64,000 nucleotides of DNA. It comes from Streptomyces sp. NBC_01431. Its GTDB lineage: Bacteria > Actinomycetota > Actinomycetes > Streptomycetales > Streptomycetaceae. Position 1 is the first letter of the stretch; each line of letters begins with the position of its first letter. Under the pieces are notes generated by a model. The model made no database searches and had not been told where the DNA came from. It worked only from the letters and a program-made list of their open reading frames with translations. The translations under genes and the position numbers were made by a program. The stretch spans positions 620,001 to 684,000 of the forward strand of contig NZ_CP109497.1 in NCBI RefSeq assembly GCF_036231355.1. The letters run 5' to 3'. This document shows, piece by piece, positions 1 to 9,276 of this stretch.

Positions 1-1
1 G

Positions 2-130
2 GTCATCCTGGCGACCGCCAACCACTTCCTCGCCGACGCCGCCGCGGGAGCCGCCACCCTCGCCGCCGGTTTCCTCATCCAGCGGCTACTCACCGGCCGT
101 CCCGCCTACCCCCGGCTGCAGCGGTCGTAG
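2..130 (+). CDS. PAP2-superfamily phosphatase, C-terminal fragment
   Basis: The window opens inside this gene; 42 residues precede the TAG stop. The segment TANHFLADAAAG followed by a hydrophobic helix is the usual C-terminal motif of actinobacterial PAP2-like membrane phosphatases, which act on lipid phosphates or related substrates at the membrane. The His in NHFLAD is the expected third-motif histidine. Everything upstream lies outside the window, so family membership rests on this one motif. Confidence 0.6.
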   Translation, partial: VILATANHFLADAAAGAATLAAGFLIQRLLTGRPAYPRLQRS

Positions 131-136
131 CACGGA

Positions 137-161
137 GCCCGCCAGCCCCTCCCGGGCGGGC
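137..161 (+). terminator. Stem-loop after the PAP2 fragment
   Basis: A 7-bp G+C stem (137-143 with 155-161) with an 11-nt loop begins six bases after the stop codon. There is no U tract, as is common for streptomycete terminators. Confidence 0.4.
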
Positions 162-337
162 GTGTACACGCCACGGTGCGGCATATGCAAGACCGTAACG
201 CGTAATTCCACACAAAGTGTCTAATTTTGTCTCTGGTCGGGGACAGCTGTGGCTGACGGTCGGGATGCTGATCAGGACTTCCTGTCCAGGGGGTGTGCGT
301 TCTGGTCGGCCGTTGGCCGTATCACCGGGAGGCTTGC

Positions 338-1723
338 ATGGACCATCAGTGCGGGGCGGCGTGCGCCCGGGCCTCCGGCACGTGTACGCGTGAGCCCGGC
401 GGGGACAGTCCGGCGAGTGGGGCCGGCGTGAAGACCGCCGGCTCCCGCGCCGGACGGCTGCGGGGGTGGCTGGGGCGTCCGGCGAGGGCGGATGTGTCGG
501 CCGGGGCGATCACCGCGCTGTTCAGTGTGCCGGAGGGGATGGCGTATGCGGCGATCGCCGGGTTCAATCCGGTCGCCGGGCTGTATGCGGGGGCGGTGCC
601 CGCCGTGGTGGGTTCCGTGTTCGCCCGCACCGCGCTCATGGTCACGACGCTGACCAGTGCCATCGCACTCACCTCGCGCTCGGCACTGCTCGCCTCGGGC
701 CTCGATCCGATGGACCCGGCCAATGTGGCGGCACTGACCGTCGCGGTCGGGGTGTGCATGGCCCTGTTCGCGCTCCTGCGCCTGGGCTCGCTGCTGCGAC
801 TGGTGTCGACTGCGGCGATGACCGGCTTCTCGGTCGGCATCGCCGTGCAGATCATCGCCGGGGCCGTGGACGACGCCACGGAATATCGCAGCGGCCACCA
901 CAACCGGCTGACGCACCTGCTCGACTGGGCGGCGAACATCGGGATGTGGTCCGCGTCCGCCACCGCGGCGTCCGCGGCGGCGGTGGTCGTGTGGGCGCTG
1001 GCCCACCGGCACCCGCGGCTGCGCTCGCTGGCCGTGCTGTTGGCCCTGGTGGCCGCGACCGCCGCCGTCACAGGCTGGGGCGCACCGGTGGCGCTGGCGA
1101 GTTCGTTGGGTCCCATCCCGGCCGGGCTGCCGGGACTGTCGCTGCCTGCCTGGAGCGCGCTGCCCCGCCTGGTGCCGGGGGCCTGTGCGGTGGCGGTGGT
1201 CGCGCTGGCCCAGGCTGCGGGCATTCCCCGCAGCCTCCCCGCCTCCCACGTCCCGCCCGGTATGCCGGTCTCGGCTGGCGGGGACATCTGCGCGCAGGCC
1301 GCGGCCAATGTGGCCGGAGCGTTCTTCCAGGCCCTGCCCGCGGGCGGATCCCTCTCGCGCACCGGGGTGGCCCAGGCCGCCGGGGCCCGCACCCGATGGG
1401 CCGGCATCATCTCCGGCGTGCTGCTGGCTCTGCTGGTCGCGACCGCGGGCCCGCTTGCCGGGTACATCCCGCTGCCCGTGATCGGCGCTTTGGTGGCCGT
1501 GATCGGTTGCAAGCTGGTCGTGGCCCGCTGGGCAGAGATCCGCAGCGTGCTCGCCTCCGGCCCGGGGCCGGCCGCCGTCATACTGCTCACCTTCCTGGCC
1601 ACCACCCAGGCACCGCTGCAGTACGCGCTCGCCGTGGGACTTGTCGCCTCACTCACTGAGCGGCTCATTCATCCCGTACGCGAACGCTGCCGGATGCTGC
1701 TCGCAACGTTCAGCCGCCCCTGA
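338..1723 (+). CDS. SulP-family anion transporter lacking a STAS domain
   Basis: A 461-residue integral membrane protein with about a dozen hydrophobic segments. The SulP N-terminal signature is visible (SVPEGMAYAAIAGFNPVAGLYA), and GGSLSRTGVAQAAGA corresponds to the family's conserved central motif. SulP proteins carry sulfate, bicarbonate or related anions across the cytoplasmic membrane. The protein ends right after the last membrane segment, so the usual cytoplasmic STAS domain is absent. The ATG at 338 is preferred over the GTG at 293 because GGGAGG lies five bases upstream of it. A strong terminator follows. Confidence 0.85.
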   Translation: MDHQCGAACARASGTCTREPGGDSPASGAGVKTAGSRAGRLRGWLGRPARADVSAGAITALFSVPEGMAYAAIAGFNPVAGLYAGAVPAVVGSVFARTALMVTTLTSAIALTSRSALLASGLDPMDPANVAALTVAVGVCMALFALLRLGSLLRLVSTAAMTGFSVGIAVQIIAGAVDDATEYRSGHHNRLTHLLDWAANIGMWSASATAASAAAVVVWALAHRHPRLRSLAVLLALVAATAAVTGWGAPVALASSLGPIPAGLPGLSLPAWSALPRLVPGACAVAVVALAQAAGIPRSLPASHVPPGMPVSAGGDICAQAAANVAGAFFQALPAGGSLSRTGVAQAAGARTRWAGIISGVLLALLVATAGPLAGYIPLPVIGALVAVIGCKLVVARWAEIRSVLASGPGPAAVILLTFLATTQAPLQYALAVGLVASLTERLIHPVRERCRMLLATFSRP

Positions 1724-1727
1724 ACAA

Positions 1728-1766
1728 AGTCCCGCCCACCCGCCCAAGGCCCGGGTGGGCGGGACT
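1728..1766. terminator. Bidirectional terminator between convergent genes
   Basis: A perfect 15-bp inverted repeat (1728-1742 with 1752-1766) and a 9-nt loop begin four bases after the SulP stop. It lies between that plus-strand gene and the minus-strand gene ending at 1815, so it can serve both. Confidence 0.8.
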
Positions 1767-1814
1767 GCTCCTGACGGTGTTGACTGCGGCCCCGGCAGAG
1801 GTTTCTGACTGGGC

Positions 1815-2003
1815 TCACCGGGTGCGGCGGGCCCGTACCGTGAGCCAGCTCTGCCGCAGAGCGAGGATGGCCCACACTCCTGACAGCCCGGCCAGCCACC
1901 GAACCTGGAGGGTGACGGCCGCGATCAGCAGACCGGCCGCAATGAGCGTGTCCGCTCCGGCGGCCAGGGCATCCCCGCGCCAGCCCTGCGCCCACTCATG
2001 CAT
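1815..2003 (-). CDS. Small two-helix membrane protein
   Basis: A 62-residue protein beginning MHEWAQGWRGDAL with two hydrophobic stretches (about residues 14-30 and 36-50) and a basic C-terminus (RARRTR). It lies 60 bases downstream of the MFS gene on the same strand and probably shares its transcript. I do not recognise the family. It could be a small accessory subunit of the exporter, but only position suggests this. Confidence 0.5.
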   Translation of the reverse strand: MHEWAQGWRGDALAAGADTLIAAGLLIAAVTLQVRWLAGLSGVWAILALRQSWLTVRARRTR

Positions 2004-2063
2004 TCGGCTTTCCTGCCACGGCGCTGACGGACACCCCGGGCCGAGCCCTGCTCACCGGGGTAC

Positions 2064-3530
2064 TCATTCCTGCCTCGAGCCTTCCGATGCGGTGCGTCGC
2101 CCCGCCGGTGACAGCCATGCCGCTACGAGCATGATGCCCGCTGCAGCCGCGAGTACGGCGATGGCGCGCAGCCAGCCATCTCGTCCTGCCCCGTCGCCGG
2201 CGAGGTGGAGTTGAAGGGTGACCAGGGCGACGCCGAGGGCGGTGCCCAGGCCGCGGGCCATGTTGACCAGGCCGCCGCCGGTGCCGGAGCAGTTGGCCGG
2301 GATGGCGCCCATCACCAGGGTGTTGTTGGCTGGGGTGAACGTTCCCAGCCCCACGCCGAGCACGGCCAGCTGCGGCACCAGCCATCCGGCCGTGGCGGGC
2401 AGGACCAGCATGGCGCCCAGCGTGCCCGCGCATATGGCCGCGCCCAGCAGGCAGCGGCCCCGGTCGGAGACCGCGCGCGGCAGCACCTGGTCCGCCACGG
2501 TCGCTGCCAGCGCGAACCCGGCGGGCAGCGCGGTCAGCACCAGGCCCGCCGTCAGCTCCGACCCGCCCGCCTCCACCAGCGCCTCGGGTACCAGGACCAG
2601 CGGCCCGAACAGCACCAGATATCCGCACAGCGCACCCGCCAGGCCGGTCGAGACCGCCCGGGCGCGCAGCAGAGTCAGGTCGAGGAGCGGGGCCGGGGCC
2701 CGCAGCTGGCGCTGGACGAAGGCCCAGTCCGCCCCGGCCGCGGTCGTGAACAGCAGCGCCACCGCCCAAGGCGGCACGGGAAGCCCGGACGCCGCCGAGA
2801 CCCCGAGCAGCAGGCTGGTGGTCGCCACCGACAGCAGCGCGAGACCGGGCCAGTCGAACCGGTCTGCCCTGTTGTGACTGCGGGTGCGCGGCAGCAGATA
2901 GTGCCCGGCGACCAGCGCGATGATCCCGATGGGCACATTGATGCCGAACACCCAGCGCCACCCGACCGCCGAGACCAGGGCTCCGCCGACCGTCGGACCG
3001 AGCGCGAGACCGAGGGCCTGGGCGGCCGCCTGCACCCCGAGCGCGGTCCGCATCTTGCCGCGGGGGGCGCTCGTGGTCACTAGGGCCACGCTGTTGGCCT
3101 GCATCATCGCCGCCCCGGCCGCCTGGACCACACGGAAGACAACCAGCGTCGCCAGAGAGGGAGCGAGACCGCAGGCCGCAGACGCGGCGGTGAACACCAC
3201 GAACCCGTACAGGTAGAACAGCTTCCGCCCGTGCGCGTCCGAGAGCCGTCCCGCCGGGATCAGCAGCGCGACCAGCGCGAGGAGGTAGGCGAGCGAGACC
3301 CACTCGACCGCCGCGAGCGAAGCACGGAACTCGCCGCGCAGGCTGCCGTAAGTGAGGGTGACGATGCTGGCGTCGAGCTGGCCCATGAACGCGCCGAAAC
3401 ACACCGTGGCCACAGCCAGCCACCAGGCACCCGGCCGCTCCCGTATTCGGTCCGGCCGCGCCCGCTCCTGCGTCAGCAGCACCGGCCAGGACCGCGACCG
3501 TGCCCGTCGCGGTTTCGTGTCACCACCCAT
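2064..3530 (-). CDS. MFS drug-efflux transporter, DHA2 (EmrB/QacA) type
   Basis: About 488 residues with 14 predicted membrane helices, the DHA2 topology. Helix 1 carries the family motif MGQLDASIVTLTYG, and the loop after helix 2 has a GRLSDAHGRK motif A. Such transporters export hydrophobic or cationic drugs using the proton gradient. The ATG at 3530 is chosen over the GTG at 3542 because GGAGG lies five bases upstream. The C-terminus is hydrophilic and short. Confidence 0.88.
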   Translation of the reverse strand: MGGDTKPRRARSRSWPVLLTQERARPDRIRERPGAWWLAVATVCFGAFMGQLDASIVTLTYGSLRGEFRASLAAVEWVSLAYLLALVALLIPAGRLSDAHGRKLFYLYGFVVFTAASAACGLAPSLATLVVFRVVQAAGAAMMQANSVALVTTSAPRGKMRTALGVQAAAQALGLALGPTVGGALVSAVGWRWVFGINVPIGIIALVAGHYLLPRTRSHNRADRFDWPGLALLSVATTSLLLGVSAASGLPVPPWAVALLFTTAAGADWAFVQRQLRAPAPLLDLTLLRARAVSTGLAGALCGYLVLFGPLVLVPEALVEAGGSELTAGLVLTALPAGFALAATVADQVLPRAVSDRGRCLLGAAICAGTLGAMLVLPATAGWLVPQLAVLGVGLGTFTPANNTLVMGAIPANCSGTGGGLVNMARGLGTALGVALVTLQLHLAGDGAGRDGWLRAIAVLAAAAGIMLVAAWLSPAGRRTASEGSRQE

Positions 3531-3542
3531 GGAGTCCTCCAC

Positions 3543-3890
3543 CCCTGAGGCACGACTCTGTACGAAGCGAGGTTACATCGGATACCGAACTATTTGGCAG
3601 CCGATGCGTATCCGATGGGGGAACTCCCCGCTGCAGACAGGCCCTGCGCATGCCACGGACTGCCGCATGGGCGGACGGATCCGACCAGGAGCTCCAGCAC
3701 CGCGCAGGGATCTCGCCACGTTACGTGAATGCGTGGACACGGAGGGGGCCGTGGGCAGCCGCGCGAGGACGCCGGGACTCCTCGTGCCCCGGATCCTTCG
3801 ACGGGCGCTTCCCCTACCCGATGTCCTGAACCTTCGTACTCCGGTCGGCATCCGCAGCGGCAGACGCGCCCAACGAGGTCTGTCCGCCGG
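3543..3890. other. Intergenic region, no gene seen
   Basis: No frame here has convincing codon usage or a recognisable protein. The stretch separates the MFS gene, whose promoter should lie at its left end, from the end of the ABC exporter operon. Confidence 0.5.
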
Positions 3891-4706
3891 TCATGCGCGA
3901 CTGAGTATGCGCGTGAGCCTCCGGGTGCGGTGGCGGAAGACGGCCAGTCCCATCGTGGCGAACCCGGCCGCCCACAACAGCCCGAGGGCGAGGTGACCCC
4001 ACAGGGCGGTGCGGGCGAAGGCGCCGCCGACGGCGAACTGCATGGGCCCGAAGGACGGAAACCATTCCAGAACCGGCTTGTTGGCGATCGGGTTGCCGAG
4101 CGGGTTCTGCAGGAAGGTGTCCATCAGGCTGCCCATGATGATGAGGAAGAAGCCTTCGAGGTCGCTGCGGACCAGGACGCCGAGGAGCAGGCCGAGGGCG
4201 CCGTAGGTGAGGGCTATGGCGGTGAAGGCCGCCAGGATCGTGAGCCAGCCGATGGGTGAGGGCTGCCAGAACGGCAGCAGGACCAGCGCGGAGTAGCCGG
4301 CGACGGCCGTGGCGATCAGCGCGACGGCCAGCATCTTGGCGCCGATCAGGACGGGTTGGCGGTATCCGGCGTGGACGAGCCGCCGGTCGAAGGCGAGGGA
4401 TGTGCGGACGGCATCGAAGACGACGAACCCGCTGATCATGGTGAGGGAGTTGAGGCCGGCCGAGATCAGCGTCAGGTGGCCGCCGTCGACGCGCAGGACC
4501 CGTCCGGTGGCGAACAGTTTGAAGTCGAGGGGCTGGTGTCCGGCCAGGGTGACCATCATCAGGTACCAGGCGGGCACGAAGAGGACGAGCAGGAGTCCGG
4601 CGAGGCGGTTGCGGGTCTGGTCGCGCAGGCAGAACCGCAGGGCGGTGGTGAACTGCCCTGATGGTGCGGGCAGTTGAGTGGCAGTGGCGGGTTCAGGCGT
4701 CGGCAT
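3891..4706 (-). CDS. ABC-2 type transporter permease
   Basis: 271 residues with about six hydrophobic segments and a short hydrophilic N-terminus, typical of ABC-2 export permeases. It should form the membrane channel of an exporter with the ATPase encoded just upstream; the two genes overlap by 14 bases, so translational coupling is likely. The substrate cannot be read from the sequence. Together with the TetR gene this forms a three-gene exporter operon. Confidence 0.8.
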   Translation of the reverse strand: MPTPEPATATQLPAPSGQFTTALRFCLRDQTRNRLAGLLLVLFVPAWYLMMVTLAGHQPLDFKLFATGRVLRVDGGHLTLISAGLNSLTMISGFVVFDAVRTSLAFDRRLVHAGYRQPVLIGAKMLAVALIATAVAGYSALVLLPFWQPSPIGWLTILAAFTAIALTYGALGLLLGVLVRSDLEGFFLIIMGSLMDTFLQNPLGNPIANKPVLEWFPSFGPMQFAVGGAFARTALWGHLALGLLWAAGFATMGLAVFRHRTRRLTRILSRA

Positions 4707-5343
4707 GGCCGGCCGCCTTTGTCGTCGTGCGCGGGGTGAGCCGGCCGTCGACGAGGTCGGCCAGTGTGTCGAACCGGTCCTGCTCGAAGACGAGATGGGT
4801 GATGACGACGATGGCTTTGCCGCGCGAGCGGAGGTCCGCGACCAGGTCCCAGAACCGGAGGTAGGTTTCCCAGTCGAAGCCCTGGTACGGCTCGTCGAGG
4901 AGCAGGACGTCGGGGTCGTGCAGCAGGGCGAGGGTGAGGTTGAGCTTCTGCCGGGTGCCGCCCGACAGCTTCCCGGCGGTCGTGTTCGCGTACTGCCCGT
5001 AGCCGAGCCGGGCCACCAGCTCGTGGCCGTGGGTCAGGTCCGGCAGGTGGTAGGCGGCGGCGAAGTAGCGCAGGTGCTGGTCGACTGTGAGGTTGTGGTT
5101 GAGGACCGGATCCTGGGGGCAGTAGCCGAGGCGCCCGGTGAGCCTGATCTCGCCGCGGTCTGCCGGCAGCGTCCCGGCGAGAGTCTTGAGGAGGGTGGAC
5201 TTGCCCGTGCCGTTCTCGCCGACGACGGCGACCAACTGGCCGCGGTCGACCGTGAGGTCCGCGCCGCGCAGCACGCGGTGCCTGCTGTATGCCTTGTGGA
5301 GGTCGTGGGCTTCGAGGGCGGGCGCGGCGATGGTGGTGGTCAC
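4693..5343 (-). CDS. ABC transporter ATP-binding protein
   Basis: 216 residues containing a complete nucleotide-binding domain: Walker A GENGTGKST (42-50), Q-loop around YCPQDP (74-79), signature LSGGT (126-130), Walker B VLLLDEP (D150, E151) and switch histidine H183. It should power the neighbouring ABC-2 permease. The GTG start overlaps the TGA stop of the TetR gene (GTGA), and its own 3' end overlaps the permease start. Confidence 0.88.
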   Translation of the reverse strand: MTTTIAAPALEAHDLHKAYSRHRVLRGADLTVDRGQLVAVVGENGTGKSTLLKTLAGTLPADRGEIRLTGRLGYCPQDPVLNHNLTVDQHLRYFAAAYHLPDLTHGHELVARLGYGQYANTTAGKLSGGTRQKLNLTLALLHDPDVLLLDEPYQGFDWETYLRFWDLVADLRSRGKAIVVITHLVFEQDRFDTLADLVDGRLTPRTTTKAAGHADA

Positions 5344-6005
5344 GACGGTTCTCCTTCCGGTGGTTCTCCTTCGGGTGCGTCCGTGCCGGGTGCGGCGGTC
5401 AGTCCGCCCGCGTAGATGCTGAGCATTTCGGGGGCCCAGCGGGCCATGCCCTCGGCCGACAGGGGGTCGGTGCCGAGCACGTCGGCGATCCGGTCGCGGA
5501 GCAGGAACAGGGCCAGGTCGTTGGCGAGCAGGAACGCCGCGCGTGCGGCGGGGTCGCGGCCGGGTGCGGCGAGTCCGGCCTGCGTGAGTCCGGCTAGGGC
5601 GGCCGTGCTGAGCCCGTACAGGCGGCGGAACAGCAGGCGGCCTGCCTCCGTGTCGGAGAGCAGCAGGCAGCGCAGATAGCCGGGCAGCGGGGACTCGGCG
5701 GGCAGGTGCCGGGCCATCACCTCGCTCAGGGACCCGGTCTGGGCCTGCGGGTCGAGCAGGTCGGCCCCGCCTTCGCCGGTCAGCTCGGCCAGCATCGCCT
5801 CGAAGGTCGCCAGGACGTATTGGTCGACCTCTTCGCGCAGGCCGTCCTTCGAGCCGAAGTGGTGCACGACGAGCCCGGCCGAGACGCCTGCGGCGGTGGC
5901 GATCTGCCGCACGGTCACCGCTTCGGGTCCGCGCTCGGAGAAGAGCCTCAGGGCCTCGTCCCGGATGACTGCCCGAGCGGTCCGGTCGTCGGAGATTGAA
6001 CGCAT
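5340..6005 (-). CDS. TetR-family repressor of the ABC exporter operon
   Basis: About 221 residues. An N-terminal TetR helix-turn-helix is clear (VRQIATAAGVSAGLVVHHFG), followed by a helical ligand-binding domain. It is the first gene of the exporter operon and probably represses it. In-frame ATGs exist at 6023, 6014 and 6005, all inside a palindrome that is the likely operator. I chose 6005: a TGGACA / TAGCAT promoter with a 17-nt spacer lies upstream and would start transcription at or next to this ATG, giving a leaderless message. Confidence 0.85.
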   Translation of the reverse strand: MRSISDDRTARAVIRDEALRLFSERGPEAVTVRQIATAAGVSAGLVVHHFGSKDGLREEVDQYVLATFEAMLAELTGEGGADLLDPQAQTGSLSEVMARHLPAESPLPGYLRCLLLSDTEAGRLLFRRLYGLSTAALAGLTQAGLAAPGRDPAARAAFLLANDLALFLLRDRIADVLGTDPLSAEGMARWAPEMLSIYAGGLTAAPGTDAPEGEPPEGEPS

Positions 6006-6028
6006 GTATAGCATGCTAAACATGCGTT
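5999..6028. promoter_or_regulatory. Near-perfect palindrome: probable TetR operator and promoter
   Basis: Thirty bases with arms AACGCATGT and ACATGCGTT around a TAGCATGCTA core; only the position pair flanking the core is asymmetric. It covers the TetR start codons and contains the likely minus-strand -10 element TAGCAT, with -35 TGGACA at 6036-6041. Repressor bound here would block its own operon. Confidence 0.65.
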
Positions 6029-6110
6029 CAGGTGCTGTCCATGGCTATCGATATCGGTGCAGGTCGGAGCCTCTTTGGCGGTCGCATGGAGCATCCTGGG
6101 ATGCCTCCCC

Positions 6111-6134
6111 TTGACAAGGTTTGCATAATGCAAA
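6111..6134 (+). promoter_or_regulatory. TTGACA box and palindromic operator before the ClC gene
   Basis: TTGACA at 6111-6116 is followed after three bases by TTTGCATAATGCAAA (6120-6134), a 15-bp palindrome with 6-bp arms. The same palindrome with a TAG centre recurs at 14965 and 15191. A protein bound here would sit between the -35 box and the start of transcription. I could not assign a convincing -10 box. Confidence 0.6.
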
Positions 6135-6160
6135 ATGGCGCGAGTAAGGGGAATGTGAAC

Positions 6161-7996
6161 ATGGCCGACACGACGACGAGGCCCGCTGCGGCGGCCGACG
6201 CACCAGGAGCGATACGCCCCATCTCATGGCGGGAACGCGGCTCGGTGGGGATGCGCGAGGCGAAGTGGGGCCTCGGCGCACTTGCGCTCGTGATCGGGGC
6301 CGGCGCAGGGCTCGGCTCGATCGCCTTCCGCTGGCTGATCAAGACTTTCACCGGGCTGTTCTCCGGCCATGCCGACTATGCGGGAGCCGGCGGCTCAGCC
6401 AATCCACACGTGCCGTGGCTCGGTCCGTACTTCGTGCTGCTCGCGCCGGTGATCGGCGGGCTGCTCTACGGGCCGCTGGTGGACCGGTTCGCCAAGGAGG
6501 CCCGCGGTCACGGCGTGCCCGAGGTGATGCTCGCGGTCGCCCAGCGCGGCGGCCGCATCAACCCGAACGTCTCCGTCGTCAAGGCCCTGGCCTCGGCGCT
6601 GACCATCGGCTCGGGCGGCTCGGTGGGACGTGAGGGCCCGATCGTGCAGATCGGCTCCGCGCTCGGCTCCACCCTGGGGCGCATCACGAAGGTCACCGAA
6701 GGGCGGATGAAGCTGCTGGTCGCCTGTGGTGCGGCGGGTGGTATCGCCGCCACCTTCAACGCGCCGCTGGCCGGGGTGTTCTTCGCGATGGAGCTGATCC
6801 TGCGCAGCTTCACCGTCGAGGCGTTCGGCGCGGTCGTGCTGTCCAGCGTCGCCGCGAGCATCATCGGCCGTGCCGCCTTCGGGGACGTCGCCTTCCTTAC
6901 CCTGCCCGCCTTCCATGTCGACCACGTCGCGCAGTACGGCCTGTTCGCCCTGCTCGGCATCGTCGCGGGCGGCGTCGGCATCGGCTTCACCCGCATCCTG
7001 TACTGGATCGAGGACGCCTGTGACTGGGCCTGGCGCGGACCGGAGTGGCTGCGCCCGGCCGTCGGCGGTCTGCTGCTCGGTGTGGTGCTGCTGGTGCTTC
7101 CGGAGATGTACGGGGTGGGCTACCCGGTTCTGGAGAGGGCGGCCGAGGGCAAGTACGCCGCCGCGTTCCTGCTCCTGCTCCTGGCGGGGAAGGTCCTGGC
7201 GACCAGCCTCACGATCGGCATCGGCGGCTCCGGCGGGGTCTTCGCCCCGAGCCTGTTCATGGGCGCGATGCTCGGTGCTGCCTACGGGGCCGGGATGCAG
7301 TCGCTGCTGCCCGGCACGGCGGGCGCGGTCGGTGCCTATGCGCTGGTCGGCATGGGTGCGGTGTTCGCGGGTGCCTCCCGGGCGCCGATCACCGCGGTGG
7401 TCATCCTCTTCGAGCTGACCGGCGAGTACTCGATCATCCTGCCGCTGATGCTTGCCATCGTCACCGCGACCGCCGTCAGCAGGCTGCTGTCCCGTGACAC
7501 CGTCTACACCCTCAAGCTGCGGCGCCGGGGCATCGACCTCGACGGCCCCGCCCCAGGCGCGCCGCTTGGTTCCCAGCGGGTCGACGAGGTGATGGAGGCC
7601 GCCCCCGGGGCGCTCGCGGTGGACGCGCAGCTGTCCGCCGTGGCCCTGGCACTGTCCCGATCTGCGCACGGGGTGCTGCCGGTGGCTGACAAGAACGGCC
7701 GCTACGTCGGCACGATCACGGCCAGGGCTGTCGCGGAGGCCCTGGCGGATGAGCCCGGCTCTGCCGGCTGCGGCGCCCTTGCCGGGGACCTGGTGCAGCG
7801 GCCCGCCTCCCTCACGGCCGACCTGCCGTTGGCCGCGGCGCTGCACGCCCTGATATCCCACCCCGGCACCGGTCTGCCGGTACTCGATTCCGAGCGGTCG
7901 CACCTGGTGGGCTGGCTCACCCATCAGAGCGCGCTGCGCGCCCTGCATCCCGTCACGAGCCCGGCACCCGTGTGCGCACCGGTGCCCGCGGGTTGA
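6161..7996 (+). CDS. ClC-family chloride channel/transporter with CBS pair
   Basis: 611 residues: ClC membrane domain (about 30-440) then two CBS motifs (about 470-600) likely to bind adenine nucleotides. GREGP, with the gating glutamate, and GGVFAP are intact. Two positions differ from the E. coli exchanger: the first anion-site motif reads GHGVPE, with His where Ser is usual, and the segment after FNAPLAG reads FAMELI, where Leu replaces the proton glutamate (E203 of the E. coli protein). The second change suggests reduced proton coupling or channel-like transport. The ATG at 6161 follows AAGGGG; the longer frame from 6032 would run through the operator. Confidence 0.88.
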   Translation: MADTTTRPAAAADAPGAIRPISWRERGSVGMREAKWGLGALALVIGAGAGLGSIAFRWLIKTFTGLFSGHADYAGAGGSANPHVPWLGPYFVLLAPVIGGLLYGPLVDRFAKEARGHGVPEVMLAVAQRGGRINPNVSVVKALASALTIGSGGSVGREGPIVQIGSALGSTLGRITKVTEGRMKLLVACGAAGGIAATFNAPLAGVFFAMELILRSFTVEAFGAVVLSSVAASIIGRAAFGDVAFLTLPAFHVDHVAQYGLFALLGIVAGGVGIGFTRILYWIEDACDWAWRGPEWLRPAVGGLLLGVVLLVLPEMYGVGYPVLERAAEGKYAAAFLLLLLAGKVLATSLTIGIGGSGGVFAPSLFMGAMLGAAYGAGMQSLLPGTAGAVGAYALVGMGAVFAGASRAPITAVVILFELTGEYSIILPLMLAIVTATAVSRLLSRDTVYTLKLRRRGIDLDGPAPGAPLGSQRVDEVMEAAPGALAVDAQLSAVALALSRSAHGVLPVADKNGRYVGTITARAVAEALADEPGSAGCGALAGDLVQRPASLTADLPLAAALHALISHPGTGLPVLDSERSHLVGWLTHQSALRALHPVTSPAPVCAPVPAG

Positions 7997-8104
7997 CGGT
8001 CAGCGCCTTAGTAGTACTGCAACGGTGCTTGTGGTGACGGGTGGGCAGTTTCGGGCGGTCTGTGGCCGCGTCGTTTGTAGTGGCTGAGGCGGGCCTGGTA
8101 CTGC

Positions 8105-9104
8105 ATGACGCGGGCGCAACTGACGGATGAGGCATGGGAGTTCATCGAGCCGCACCTGCCGATCGGTAGGTACGGCCCGTATCCTGAGAGGCTGCGGCAG
8201 CAGTTCGAGGGCGTGATCTGGCGGTTCAAGACGGGCGGGCAGTGGAGGGAGATGCCGCAGGAGTTCGGAGCCTGGTCCACCGTCCACAACCGCTTCCGCC
8301 AGTGGCGGGACACCGGTGTCTTCGAGACCCTGCTGGAGGGCCTGGTCGCCGAGGCCGCCAAGCGGGACGAGGTGGACTTGTCCCTGGTCAGCGTGGACTC
8401 CACCACCACCCCCGCCCACCACGACGCCGCCGGGATGCGACTCGGTGCGGACGCTCTGGCTGCCTTGGAGAAGGTCGCCGCCAAGGAGGAGAAGGCCCGG
8501 TCAAAGGGGGCGATAGGCAAGGACAAGACGGGCGATCCGTCGATGGTGACCCCGTCCGGCAAGAGCGCCGCCGGCAACGGCGCCGACGTCGGCTCCGACT
8601 GAGAGCGGCCCTGCTCGGGCGCTCGCGCGGTGGGCAGACCAGCAAGATCCACGTCGCCGCCGACCGCATGTGCCGACCGCTCGTGCTCCTCCTCACTGTG
8701 GGGCAGGCAGCTGACAGCCCGCAGTTCATCCCTGTGCTGAAGAAGGTGTGGGTCCGCGGCCCGGTCGGCCGCCCCCGCACCCGCCCGGACACGGTCGCCG
8801 GGTCCCATTAGGCGTACTCGTCCCACGGCAACCGCGCCTACCTGCGCAGACGCCAGATCAAGGCGGTCATCCCGGAGAAGAAGGACCAGGCCGCCAACCG
8901 GAAAAGGAAGGGCAGAAGGGGCGGTCGCCCCGTCGGCCACAAGAGCGGCCTCTACAAGGAAAGGAGAGGAACACTGTAGAGCGCCTGATCAACAAGCTGA
9001 AAGCCTGGCGCGGCATCGCCACCCGCTACGACAAGACCCCGCAGAGCTACCTCGCCGGCCTACATCTGCGCGCCTCCATGATCTGGATCAACGACCTCAC
9101 GTGA
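8105..9104 (+). pseudogene. IS5-family transposase, frameshifted remnant
   Basis: The first 165 residues (8105-8602) contain the IS5-type N-terminus (LTDEAWEFIEPHLP, WRFKTGGQWREMP, SVDSTTTPAH with the first catalytic Asp). The frame then ends. Homologous sequence continues in other frames: GGQTSKIHVAAD near 8630, a central part near 8810-8975, and VERLINKLKAWRGIATRYDK near 8980-9104. At least three frameshifts or stops separate these, so the element is dead. The left end probably includes TAGTAGTACTGCAAC near 8010-8025; I found no matching right inverted repeat. Confidence 0.8.
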
Positions 9105-9276
9105 ACCACTCCTTGATCACAACGGGAGTGTCCCTGGGTGTTCGTGTGATGCCGGACCTGTTGGCCCGGCATGATGAATGAGACCGTGCTTCACGGCTGT
9201 TGGCGGCACCCTCGGGAGCCCGGGAGTTCCGCCGGTGCCTCGAAGGCGTGACGTTGTGCGGACTCACGGGGGCATT

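Noticed and set aside
6032..6160. A 43-residue N-terminal extension of the ClC protein
   Set aside because: It would translate through the promoter and operator and has no ribosome-binding site; the ATG at 6161 has one.
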